From an uncultured Selenomonadales bacterium (GTDB lineage Bacteria; Bacillota; Negativicutes; Selenomonadales; Selenomonadaceae): a stretch of DNA of 51,571 bases. The notes beneath the pieces are model-generated. The model was not told the DNA's origin. It did not search any database and was given only the letters and a program-made list of their open reading frames with translations. The first letter of the stretch is position 1; each line of letters starts with the position of its first letter. This document shows, in pieces, positions 15,660 through 23,109 of this stretch. A program made the position numbers and the translations under genes. Where the stretch lies: positions 1-51,571 of the forward strand of contig CALFJE010000038.1 of NCBI GenBank assembly GCA_937877545.1, given 5' to 3'.

Positions 15660-16850
15660 TTAAAGCTTTCCGAGGAGGTTAGCGGTACGCTCAATGATTT
15701 TCTCTGCCAGGGCGGCTTTGGACATTTTGGGGAAATTTTCGACGGAACCGTTGCGGCGAATGATTGAGGCGATATTGGTCGCGACGCCGAATCCCGCGCC
15801 CTCGGCGGTAACGTCATTTGCGACGATGAAGTCCAGATTTTTTTCGACGAGCTTTTTATTGGCGTAGTCCAAAATGTTTTGCGTCTCGGCGGCGAATCCG
15901 ACCAAAATTTGGGATTTCTTCAAGGTGCCCAGCTCGCGGAGAATGTCGGGGTTTTTAATCAGCTCCAAAGTCAAGGTATCGGCGGATTTTTTGATTTTCT
16001 GCGCGGCGGGCGATTTGACGCGATAATCGGCAACGGCGGCGGACATAATCACGGCGTCGACGGTGGCGAATTCGCTCAAGACAGCCTCGCGCATTTCCAA
16101 AGCCGACTCGACCTTGACGAACTTTAAACCGCTCGGCGGCTCAACGTCGGCTTTACCCGAAACTAAAACGACGTCCGCGCCCGCATTAACGGCGGCTTTG
16201 GCGATTTCGTAGCCCATGCGCCCGCTTGAGCGGTTGCCGATATATCGAACAGGGTCAATCGGCTCGACGGTACCGCCCGCCGTCACGAGGATTTTTTTAC
16301 CGCTCAGAATTTTTGGCGCGAAGATTTTTTCGACCTCCGCGCAGATTTCTACGGGTTCCGGCAAGCGACCTTTGCCGCTCGTGCCGCAAGCCAATTCGCC
16401 CGTCGCAGGCTCCAAAATCTTAACGCCGCGTGCCTTTAATATCGACAGGTTGGCTTGAGTGGCGGGGTTGTCGAACATTTTGGTATTCATTGCCGGCGCG
16501 ATTAGAATTTGCCCGTCAAACGCCAAAACCGTCGTCGTGAGCAAATCGTCGGCTATCCCGTGCGCCGCTTTAGCCAAAAAATTCGCCGTTGCGGGCGCGA
16601 TTAACATTAAGTCCGCCCAATTCGCCAGAGAAATGTGCGCAACGTTAAAATTAGCCGCGTCAGCGAACATTTCGACCGACACGGCGTTTCCCGTAATTTC
16701 TTGAAAAGTCCTCGGCGATACGAATTCGACGGCGTGTTTCGTCATGATGACTTTGACGTTCGCGCCCGATTTTTTAAGGCGGCTTGCGACCTCAACGACC
16801 TTGTAAGCCGCAATTCCGCCCGTCACGCCGATTAAAATATTTCTTTGCAT
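15660..16850 (-). CDS. coaBC: Bifunctional phosphopantothenoylcysteine decarboxylase/synthetase
   Basis: Two steps of coenzyme A synthesis are fused in 396 aa. The CoaC half (about 1-185) is a flavoprotein decarboxylase with A-H-I-S-L, P-A-M-N-T-K-M and the catalytic cysteine in A-C-G-T-S-G-K-G-R. The CoaB half (about 186-396) has the G-G-T-V-E-P-I-D-P-V-R-Y-I-G-N-R-S-S-G-R-M-G signature. It is the last gene of dapF-gmk-rpoZ-coaBC, an arrangement typical of Bacillota (gmk-rpoZ-coaBC), 3 nt after the rpoZ stop. Confidence 0.96.
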   Translation of the reverse strand: MQRNILIGVTGGIAAYKVVEVASRLKKSGANVKVIMTKHAVEFVSPRTFQEITGNAVSVEMFADAANFNVAHISLANWADLMLIAPATANFLAKAAHGIADDLLTTTVLAFDGQILIAPAMNTKMFDNPATQANLSILKARGVKILEPATGELACGTSGKGRLPEPVEICAEVEKIFAPKILSGKKILVTAGGTVEPIDPVRYIGNRSSGRMGYEIAKAAVNAGADVVLVSGKADVEPPSGLKFVKVESALEMREAVLSEFATVDAVIMSAAVADYRVKSPAAQKIKKSADTLTLELIKNPDILRELGTLKKSQILVGFAAETQNILDYANKKLVEKNLDFIVANDVTAEGAGFGVATNIASIIRRNGSVENFPKMSKAALAEKIIERTANLLGKL

Positions 16851-16853
16851 GGC

Positions 16854-17075
16854 TCAATCCTTCAGGGCGTAGGTGACTTTGCCCTCGTTAATTTCCTCCA
16901 TGGCGTTGGTAACGAATTTGTTGGCGCGATTTTCCACGCGGCAGGGCGCACCGCTCAAAAGTTCGCGGGCGCGTTTGCTTGCCAGCACGACCAACGCATA
17001 GCGACTGTGCGTCTGCTTCAACATCGAGTCCGTAGAGGGATTAACCATGCTCAGAGGCGTTGCGTTGAGTTTCAT
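16854..17075 (-). CDS. rpoZ: RNA polymerase omega subunit
   Basis: The 73-aa protein contains the conserved S-R-Y-A-L-V-V-L-A-S-K-R-A-R-E-L helix and K-F-V-T-N-A-M-E-E-I-N-E-G of omega. Omega helps assemble RNA polymerase. GGAGG lies 7 nt before the ATG, and the gmk stop is immediately upstream (TAA then ATG). Confidence 0.93.
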   Translation of the reverse strand: MKLNATPLSMVNPSTDSMLKQTHSRYALVVLASKRARELLSGAPCRVENRANKFVTNAMEEINEGKVTYALKD

Positions 17076-17678
17076 TTAAAAACCTCCCTCGAAGTTAAAT
17101 TTATCGGCATTGCGGGCGACCTTGCAACGTTCCGCCGTCAAAATCGCCTCAATCTGCGCGGCGGCGTTATCGATTGTGTCATTGACGACGACGTAATCAT
17201 ATTGCAAGCCGATTTGAATCTCGGCGACGGCGTTTTGAAGTCTGCGCGTCAAAGATTCGGGATTTTCGGTGCCGCGCCCCTCGATTCGGCGTTTAAGCTC
17301 CTCCAAACTCGGCGGCAACAGGAAAATGTAAATCCCTTCGGGGCATTTTTTCTTGACGTTGAGCGCACCTTGAACATCAATTTCCAAAAGAATATCCTCG
17401 CCGCGCTTGAGCCGCTCCTCGATTTTATTAAGCGGCGTGCCGTAAAAATTCCCGTAAACCTCGGCGTATTCGAGGAACTTCCCCTCCGCAATCCACGCTT
17501 TGAACTCGTCGACGCTCAAAAAATAATATTCTCTGCCGTCGACTTCGCCGGGACGCGGCTTCCTGGTCGTGGCGGAAATGGAATAGGCGATACCGGGCGA
17601 TTCGGCGAGGAGTTTCTTGCAAATCGTGCCCTTACCCGTGCCGCTCGCGCCCGAAATTACTATCAGTAAGCCGCGCAT
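17076..17678 (-). CDS. gmk: Guanylate kinase
   Basis: The 200-aa length is normal. The P-loop reads S-G-A-S-G-T-G-K-G-T, followed by S-(A)-T-T-R-K-P-R-P-G-E-V-D-G-R-E-Y and I-D-V-Q-G-A, which bind GMP. It phosphorylates GMP to GDP with ATP. The ATG overlaps the dapF stop (TAATG), so translation is coupled. Confidence 0.96.
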   Translation of the reverse strand: MRGLLIVISGASGTGKGTICKKLLAESPGIAYSISATTRKPRPGEVDGREYYFLSVDEFKAWIAEGKFLEYAEVYGNFYGTPLNKIEERLKRGEDILLEIDVQGALNVKKKCPEGIYIFLLPPSLEELKRRIEGRGTENPESLTRRLQNAVAEIQIGLQYDYVVVNDTIDNAAAQIEAILTAERCKVARNADKFNFEGGF

Positions 17679-18493
17679 TAAAATTCGCCCTCGAAGACTT
17701 TTTCAGCCGGTCCGGTCATGAAGACATGATTGTTATCGCGCCAATCGATTTGCAGTTCGCCGCCGTCGAGGATAACGGTGGACTGTTTGCCGGCAAGCCC
17801 GTTGAGATTCGCCGCGACCGCCGTCGCACAAGTGCCCGTGCCGCAAGCAAGCGTTATGCCGCTGCCGCGCTCCCAAACGCGCATGCGCAACTTGTCCTTG
17901 CCGATCACTTGCACGAATTCGGTATTGGTTTTACGCGGGAAATATTTATGCGTCTCGAACTTGTGCCCGATGTGTTCAAGGTCGATTTTCTTGATGTCGT
18001 CGACGAAAATCACGCAATGCGGGTTGCCCATGCTGACGCAGGTCATTTTGTAGGTCACGCCGTCAACTTCAATCGGCTCACCGACAATCTTTTGACTGCC
18101 GAAGCCGTCAACGGGGATTTTATCGGCGGCGAAAATCGGCTCGCCCATGTCGACGGTTATCAAATTGTGTTTCATGCTGACGGTAAGGACGCCCGCGCCG
18201 GTCTCGACGGTCAAATCGTCGTCGCTGAAGAATTTATCGCCGCTGAGCAGGTAGCGCGCAAAACAGCGAATGCCGTTGCCGCACATTTCCGGCTCGGTGC
18301 CGTCCGCGTTGAAAATCCTCATGCGCGTGGCGGCTTTCGTCGAAGTCTGCACGTAAATGATGCCGTCCGCGCCTATGCCGAAGTGCCTGTCGCACAACTG
18401 CCGAATTTTTTCGGGGCTTTCAAGCTCGTTGCCTGCGCGGTCGATTATTATGAAATCGTTCCCGCAACCTTGCCATTTTTCAAATTTCTGCAA
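17678..18493 (-). CDS. dapF: Diaminopimelate epimerase
   Basis: The 271-aa protein has both catalytic cysteines: P-E-M-C-G-N-G-I-R-C and A-C-G-T-G-T-C-A-T-A. It converts LL-DAP to meso-DAP for peptidoglycan and lysine. The start is TTG 18493, 9 nt after AGGAGG. It is the first gene of its operon, with a promoter at 18520-18548. A 776-aa reading frame on the other strand (17726-20056) is a shadow. Confidence 0.96.
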   Translation of the reverse strand: MQKFEKWQGCGNDFIIIDRAGNELESPEKIRQLCDRHFGIGADGIIYVQTSTKAATRMRIFNADGTEPEMCGNGIRCFARYLLSGDKFFSDDDLTVETGAGVLTVSMKHNLITVDMGEPIFAADKIPVDGFGSQKIVGEPIEVDGVTYKMTCVSMGNPHCVIFVDDIKKIDLEHIGHKFETHKYFPRKTNTEFVQVIGKDKLRMRVWERGSGITLACGTGTCATAVAANLNGLAGKQSTVILDGGELQIDWRDNNHVFMTGPAEKVFEGEF

Positions 18494-18519
18494 AACAATC
18501 AGCCTCCTTTGATTCGCGC

Positions 18520-18548
18520 AGTATACTACTTTTCCGCGCCTCCTGCAA
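18520..18548 (-). promoter_or_regulatory. Promoter of the dapF-gmk-rpoZ-coaBC operon
   Basis: On the minus strand, TTGCAG (18548-18543), a 17-nt spacer and TATACT (18525-18520). It lies just past the terminator of the rubrerythrin-fusion gene. Confidence 0.55.
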
Positions 18549-18549
18549 C

Positions 18550-18575
18550 AAAAAATGCCGCCTCCTTCGACGGCA
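18550..18575 (-). terminator. Intrinsic terminator after the rubrerythrin-fusion gene
   Basis: A 7-bp stem (TGCCGTC with GGCGGCA, one G-U) and a GAAGGA loop are followed by T6 on the minus strand. Confidence 0.75.
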
Positions 18576-18592
18576 AAGAATTCCGCGCAGAT

Positions 18593-20041
18593 TTATTTTT
18601 TATGGAACGCGCTCTTGGGTTGCTTGCAACGCGGGCAAACTTCGGGCGGCTCGTCGCCAATGTGTTCGTAGCCGCAAATACTGCAGACCCAAACCGTACC
18701 GGTTGCCTTAGTAGCCTCGGCTTGTTCCTCAACGGCGGGAGCCTCCTCAACGTCGGGCAGCGTCATAATCCTTTGCGCGGCGAGGTTTTCATAGCCCAAC
18801 GGCGTGTGCGTCGACAGGTAGACCGTCGGATTAGCCTTGATAAAGGCGCGGACTTTGCTCAACGTGTCGCGGGCGGCGGGCAAATCCTCAAACACGACCG
18901 ACAATTTATTTTCCAACAACGCCTCGTCGCTGTAGGTAACGTCGCCGTGAATCATGTAGAATTTGTCGCCCGCCTCGACAATGACGATACTGTTGCCCTT
19001 CGTGTGACCGGGCGCGAAGATATACCAAACGCCGTCGGCAATCTTTTGGCTTTTGGCGAAATTTTTATAAGCTCCGTCGGTGAAGTCGACGCGAACAACG
19101 TTATCGCCCGTCAAGCCCATATCGTCCGCCTCAATCCGCGAAATGTAAATCTTGGCGTTCGGGAAGGAGCGCAGTTCGCCGGTATGGTCGGGGTGCTTGT
19201 GCGTGATAAGAATCTTCGACACCTGCGCGGGGTCGTAGCCCAAATTTTTAAGCGCGTCGACGTAATCGGCAATTTTGTCGCCGAAAGTGATAACGGATTT
19301 GTCGGTGACGGCGGGCGGCTCGAATTCGGCGGGAACTCCCGTGTCGACGAGGATAATTTCCTTGCCGGTGTCGATAACGTAATTTTGCAGGCTCGAACGG
19401 AGCTTAGCCTCCTTAATGGAGCCTTCGGGCAAGCCGCCGCCGCAAGCGAACGACTTCATCATATAGCCGCCGTCGTAGAGCTTGACCGCCGAAATTTTAA
19501 TCGCGGATTTAAGCTTGAACGCCGAGGCAGGTTGACCGCAAACGGGGCAAGCTTCGGGCGGAGTGTCGCCGGTATGTTCGTAGCCGCAGATACTGCAGAC
19601 CCATTTTTTCTGCGCGGGAGCCTCGGAAGTTCTGGGCGCGTATTTTTTCAACAGCTCGTCGATAACAACGCCGTGATGCCATTCTTGCTCGGCGAAAATT
19701 TCCATTTCGTCAGCCGCCGTCGTCAAGCCCGCCGCCCGAACTTTATCCGCCAATGCCTTGACGTTTGCCTTGCCGCTGTACTCGGCTTTTGCCACGCCCG
19801 CAACGAATTGCCAAAAATCCTTGGGATACTTGCCGACCAACGTGGCGTAGAAGCCCGCGTGCACCGCCTCTTGATTCGCCGACTCGATAAAGACCTGCGC
19901 CGCGTCGTCAAGCCCCTGCTCCTTGGCAAGACGCGCCAGCGCGTAGTACATCATGACACCGTTAGCCTCGCCCTGTGCCAATGCCGCCATAATCGGTTCA
20001 AGCTCCGTGCCTTTCACCAAGCCGTGAATACTCTCCGACAT
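18593..20041 (-). CDS. Rubrerythrin-rubredoxin-MBL-rubredoxin fusion protein
   Basis: The 482-aa protein has four parts. Residues 1-140 are a ferritin-like diiron rubrerythrin domain with E-A-N-G, E-A-V-H and E-Q-E-W-H-H. Residues about 145-180 are a rubredoxin-like zinc/iron ribbon (C-S-I-C-G-Y and C-P-V-C-G). Residues about 190-420 are a metallo-beta-lactamase hydrolase with the T-H-K-H-P-D-H-T-G signature. Residues about 448-482 are a second ribbon (C-S-I-C-G-Y and C-P-R-C). Rubrerythrin reduces peroxide in anaerobes, and MBL-diiron proteins such as FprA reduce O2 or NO; there is no flavodoxin domain here. A role in oxidative or nitrosative defence is inferred. ATG 20041 follows AGGAG by 8 nt; the GTG 3 codons upstream overlaps that site. 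Confidence 0.88.
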   Translation of the reverse strand: MSESIHGLVKGTELEPIMAALAQGEANGVMMYYALARLAKEQGLDDAAQVFIESANQEAVHAGFYATLVGKYPKDFWQFVAGVAKAEYSGKANVKALADKVRAAGLTTAADEMEIFAEQEWHHGVVIDELLKKYAPRTSEAPAQKKWVCSICGYEHTGDTPPEACPVCGQPASAFKLKSAIKISAVKLYDGGYMMKSFACGGGLPEGSIKEAKLRSSLQNYVIDTGKEIILVDTGVPAEFEPPAVTDKSVITFGDKIADYVDALKNLGYDPAQVSKILITHKHPDHTGELRSFPNAKIYISRIEADDMGLTGDNVVRVDFTDGAYKNFAKSQKIADGVWYIFAPGHTKGNSIVIVEAGDKFYMIHGDVTYSDEALLENKLSVVFEDLPAARDTLSKVRAFIKANPTVYLSTHTPLGYENLAAQRIMTLPDVEEAPAVEEQAEATKATGTVWVCSICGYEHIGDEPPEVCPRCKQPKSAFHKK

Positions 20042-20074
20042 ATAAATCACTCCTAAAATATAATAATCGCCTGT

Positions 20075-20248
20075 TCAATCGTTCGGGTCGTCGACGTAAT
20101 CAATCTCGGAATAGCCCGCGTGCAATGTAATTTGGTGACGCAAGCCCGCCGGTATGAAATACGTATCGCCCGCGCTGTAAACTTTGCTCACGCCCTCGGC
20201 GGTGAACGTGCACGAGCCGCTTACGACACATCTTAACGCCTCAGCCTC
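20075..20248 (-). pseudogene. C-terminal cupin remnant without a start codon
   Basis: The minus strand reads A-E-A-L-R-C-V-V-S-G-S-C-T-F-T, then Y-S-A-G-D-T-Y-F-I-P-A-G-L-R-H-Q, to a TGA at 20075. This matches the second half of a cupin barrel (V-x-x-G...A-G-D...I-P-x-G...H). The first half with the H-x-H motif is missing. Its frame is +1 to the aldolase, overlaps the aldolase end, and no ATG, GTG or TTG occurs between the preceding in-frame stop (20270-20272) and the cupin segment. It is either a decayed gene or a rare-start product; a decayed gene is more likely. Confidence 0.7.
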
Positions 20249-21032
20249 CGACAGCCTCCTTGTAAGTGTTTAGCGTATTATCAGCCGCCGCCGTCAAAAA
20301 GCCCGTATCGGCTCCCAGAGCCAGGAAACTTACGCCCAAATCAACGAAACGCTTAGCCTGCGCGGTCGTCAAGGCGATAGTGCCGACGGGCTTTCCCAAG
20401 GCGCGAATGCGCTTAATCATGTCGTCCATAGCCGCCTCAACTTCGGGGTGGAAAATGTTAATGCCGTGCCCCATGTCGACGGCGAGGTCAATCGGCCCGA
20501 GAAAAATCGCGCCGACGCCGGGCGTATTTGTGATAGCCTCCAAATTTTCCATGCCGCGAACGCTCTCAATCTGCGGCAGGATACAAATCTCATCGACGTT
20601 GCGCTCCAGATAATCGGCGTGGCGACCGAATCGCCCTGCGCGGACAGCCGTCGCTCCGAAGCCGCGATTGCCCCTCGGCGCGTAGCTTGCCCAATACATG
20701 ATGTCTTCGGTTTCCTCGCCCGTCTCGACCTTCGGGATAATGATATTCTGAATGCCGCCGTCGAGGAGCTGCTTGATAATGCCCGTGCCGGCTTGCGGAA
20801 TGCGGACGACGGGCGTCATGTCATAGGCGGCTATGGCGCGGGCGATGTCCAAAATCGTCGTGACGGTATGCCCGCCGTGTTCGCCGTCCACGAACAGCCA
20901 ATCGTAATTGCTCGTCGCCAAAATCTCCGCGACCTCGGCGGACGTCGTCTCTTGCCCCACGCCGTATTGAAGCACGCCCGCCTCTATGCCGTGTTTGAAC
21001 TTGTTATGAAGATAATCCTTAACCATTGGCAT
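20241..21032 (-). CDS. HpcH/HpaI aldolase family protein
   Basis: The 263-aa protein belongs to the metal-dependent class II pyruvate aldolases (HpcH/HpaI; 2,4-dihydroxyhept-2-enedioate or 2-keto-3-deoxy acid type). It contains F-V-D-G-E-H-G-G-H, P-V-V-R-I-P-Q, I-I-P-K-V-E-T-G-E-E and a F-L-G-P-I-D-L-A-V-D-M-G motif that binds metal and pyruvate. It probably cleaves a 2-keto-3-deoxy sugar acid to pyruvate and an aldehyde; the exact substrate is unknown. GGAGG lies 10 nt before the ATG. It has its own promoter and lies downstream of the TetR gene, which may regulate it. Confidence 0.88.
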   Translation of the reverse strand: MPMVKDYLHNKFKHGIEAGVLQYGVGQETTSAEVAEILATSNYDWLFVDGEHGGHTVTTILDIARAIAAYDMTPVVRIPQAGTGIIKQLLDGGIQNIIIPKVETGEETEDIMYWASYAPRGNRGFGATAVRAGRFGRHADYLERNVDEICILPQIESVRGMENLEAITNTPGVGAIFLGPIDLAVDMGHGINIFHPEVEAAMDDMIKRIRALGKPVGTIALTTAQAKRFVDLGVSFLALGADTGFLTAAADNTLNTYKEAVGG

Positions 21033-21061
21033 AAAACTATCGCCTCCGTGAATTTTTTATC

Positions 21062-21090
21062 AGTTTATGACGGGCGCGGGATAAATTCAA
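21062..21090 (-). promoter_or_regulatory. Putative promoter of the aldolase gene
   Basis: On the minus strand, TTGAAT (21090-21085), a 17-nt spacer and TAAACT (21067-21062) precede the aldolase by about 30 nt. Confidence 0.5.
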
Positions 21091-21130
21091 TTTACAATGC
21101 GGCGAATTCGTAAACCGCTTGCACGGAAAA

Positions 21131-21685
21131 TCAGATATGTAAAAGTAACGGCTTGAGCGGCGCGGGCATCCACTCGACCAAAAGCTTCGCCAGCTCCCGC
21201 GACGAAATTTCCCGTCTGCCCAAAAACCAATCGTTAATCGTCTCGGATATTGCCCGCATATAAAATCGCAGGCACCAATTTTGCTCGTCCGCCAGCTCGC
21301 GCAGATTGTGTCGCGCCTTTATCCACGCCGCCAGTAATTTAATCGCGTGGTCGTTCGTGGCGTAGCGGAAAGAATTTTGCCCGACCGCGTTCTTCAGCAA
21401 GTTGGTATAAAAACGTTCGTCCTCCAGCGCAATCTCCATCCACTTGCAAACAACGTCCTCGAACGAATCGCCGCGCCCGAAATTTTTAATCGACGCCTCA
21501 ACCCGCCGATTGTAAATCCACGCCATTAAATCATACTTATCGCGGAAGTGATTATAAAATGTCGGCGGCGTCAGCCCGCAATTCGCCGTAAGCTCCTTAA
21601 TCGTGATTTTGTCGACGCCTTTAAATTTTGCCAGCTCCTTGAGCGATTCGGCGAGCAATTCCTCGGTGCTCTGTCTGATTATCAT
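21131..21685 (-). CDS. TetR-family regulator, DhaS-like
   Basis: The protein is 184 aa from ATG 21685. The N-terminal HTH reads I-T-I-K-E-L-T-A-N-C-G-L-T-P-P-T-F-Y-N-H-F, then R-D-K-Y-D-L-M-A-W-I-Y, typical of TetR regulators of the DhaS type, in which the C-terminal half resembles a degenerate regulator of dihydroxyacetone kinase genes. It probably represses or activates the neighbouring aldolase or the divergent TPR gene. GAGGGGG lies 7 nt before the ATG. The longer reading frame to 21844 would cross the divergent promoter. Confidence 0.85.
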   Translation of the reverse strand: MIIRQSTEELLAESLKELAKFKGVDKITIKELTANCGLTPPTFYNHFRDKYDLMAWIYNRRVEASIKNFGRGDSFEDVVCKWMEIALEDERFYTNLLKNAVGQNSFRYATNDHAIKLLAAWIKARHNLRELADEQNWCLRFYMRAISETINDWFLGRREISSRELAKLLVEWMPAPLKPLLLHI

Positions 21686-21707
21686 AGGCGACCCCCTCAA
21701 AAATTTG

Positions 21708-21736
21708 GTGACATTTTCCACAAGCTTTGATATAGT
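21708..21736 (+). promoter_or_regulatory. Promoter of the TPR gene, divergent from tetR
   Basis: GTGACA (21708-21713), a 17-nt spacer and TATAGT (21731-21736), each one mismatch from consensus. It lies between the TetR start and the TPR gene, so a TetR operator here would be logical, but I do not see a clear palindrome. Confidence 0.6.
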
Positions 21737-21770
21737 TGTCAAGCAAATTTCGGAATGGCGGTGAAGAATC

Positions 21771-22955
21771 ATGCGGCAAAGGATTATCCGAGCGTTGACG
21801 GCGGCTCTTGTGGCGGGCAATTTGTTCCTGCCGAGTGTGGGCAATGCCGAGGTTCAAACTTACGAGGGCGTCGGCGAATACATCATGAGCGACTTTGAAA
21901 CGCCCGACGTCGCCAAGCAACGCGCCAAACTCTACGCCGAACGCGCCGCGCAGGAGCAAGCCGGCGTTTACGTCAAGACTTATTCGCGCATGGAGAATTT
22001 CAAGCTGATTGACGACGAGATTGTCACCATGACGAGCGGCATCCTCAAGGTCTTGAACGTCGATTATAATCTTGTGCCGATTGAGCACGGCGGCATTATG
22101 TATCGCGCCACGATTTCGGCGAGTATCGATACCGATAAGGTCGACGAGTGGCTTACCCAAGGCGTATCCGAGCGCAAATCGCTTATCGAGAAGAATCGCG
22201 AGCTTCAGCGGCAGTTGGACGAGCAGGAAAAGTTAATCGCTCAGCTGAAGACTAAGGCGCAACGTTCGGATAACCCCTCCAAAGACGACGCGCTTAAGGC
22301 GGAGTTCGCGACGGCGGATAAAATATTCATGTCGAACATCAAGCTTGAAGAGGGCGACCGTTTGAACTTGGTGATAGCGGATTGGGCTTACGAGGCGGCG
22401 GTTAAGTGTTGGACGGAGGCGATTGAGCTTAACCCGAACAATTTTTTGGCGTACGAATCGCGGGGCTATTATTTTCATTTGGGGCACGTCGGACGCTTTG
22501 ACGAGGCGATAGCCGATTACACGCGGGCGATTGAGTTGCGTCCCGCCGTGGCGGAAAATTATTTTTATCGGGGCGAAACTTATATGCACGTCGGCGAGGT
22601 TCAGCTTGCCAAGCGCGACTTTGAGCGGGCATTGGGCTTGAATCCGCAGATGTCGGCTCCTTTGGGCGAGTTGGCGTACATTTACGCGACGAACGGTGAC
22701 ACCCGCAAGGCGATTGAGTATGCGAATCGTGCGCTGGAGTACAACGAGCGGAATTGGCGGGCGTATTACAGTCGGGGGCTGGCGTTCTTTGCGCTGGGCG
22801 ACTTCGAGACTGCGCTGGCGGACGGCAAGTCGGCTTTGGAGTGGGGTTGCGCGGACGCTTATCAGCTGATTGGCGATTGCTACGATAAGTTGGGGCTTCG
22901 CGACGAGGCGGAATATAATTGGGAGCTTGCCAAAGACCCGCCGGCGTTCGGTTAA
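21771..22955 (+). CDS. Secreted TPR-repeat protein with an N-terminal LPP20/FlgT-like domain
   Basis: The 394-aa protein starts with a signal peptide of about 25 residues ending N-A-E. Residues 27-125 (E-G-V-G-E-Y-I-M-S-D-F-E-T-P, A-K-Q-R-A-K-L-Y-A-E-R-A-A-Q-E-Q) resemble the LPP20/FlgT-N type of periplasmic domain. A short coiled coil follows near 145-165. At least four TPR-like units lie between 205 and 390 (N-P-N-N-F-L-A-Y-E-S-R-G-Y, R-P-A-V-A-E-N-Y-F-Y-R-G-E, N-P-Q-M-S-A-P-L-G-E-L-A-Y). It probably works outside the membrane as a scaffold; the partner is unknown. The ribosome binding site is weak. Confidence 0.78.
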   Translation: MRQRIIRALTAALVAGNLFLPSVGNAEVQTYEGVGEYIMSDFETPDVAKQRAKLYAERAAQEQAGVYVKTYSRMENFKLIDDEIVTMTSGILKVLNVDYNLVPIEHGGIMYRATISASIDTDKVDEWLTQGVSERKSLIEKNRELQRQLDEQEKLIAQLKTKAQRSDNPSKDDALKAEFATADKIFMSNIKLEEGDRLNLVIADWAYEAAVKCWTEAIELNPNNFLAYESRGYYFHLGHVGRFDEAIADYTRAIELRPAVAENYFYRGETYMHVGEVQLAKRDFERALGLNPQMSAPLGELAYIYATNGDTRKAIEYANRALEYNERNWRAYYSRGLAFFALGDFETALADGKSALEWGCADAYQLIGDCYDKLGLRDEAEYNWELAKDPPAFG

Positions 22956-23051
22956 TTCCGGAGAGCGATTGTCCCCCCTTCAAACAAGCGTGGATTTTAT
23001 TTAACTTTCTTTTGCTTGTCCAAAGACGGCATCACGCAAATGCGCCGACGG

Positions 23052-23077
23052 AGGAGCCGCCATCCTTGGCGGCTCCT
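23052..23077. terminator. Perfect 10-bp hairpin between the TPR and DUF512 genes
   Basis: AGGAGCCGCC (23052-23061) pairs with GGCGGCTCCT (23068-23077) around a 6-nt loop. No T-run follows, so it is either a weak terminator, a processing site or a leader element of the next operon. Confidence 0.5.
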
Positions 23078-23109
23078 TAAAATCGTAAGTTTATGTAAGG
23101 AGAATTCTT

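Noticed and set aside
17726..20056. 776-aa plus-strand reading frame opposite dapF and the rubrerythrin fusion
   Set aside because: It is the shadow of well-supported minus-strand genes; it lacks a ribosome binding site and recognisable domain, and the absence of stops follows from codon bias.
23052..23077. Riboswitch upstream of DUF512
   Set aside because: Only a simple 10-bp hairpin is present; no conserved multi-helix aptamer could be identified.
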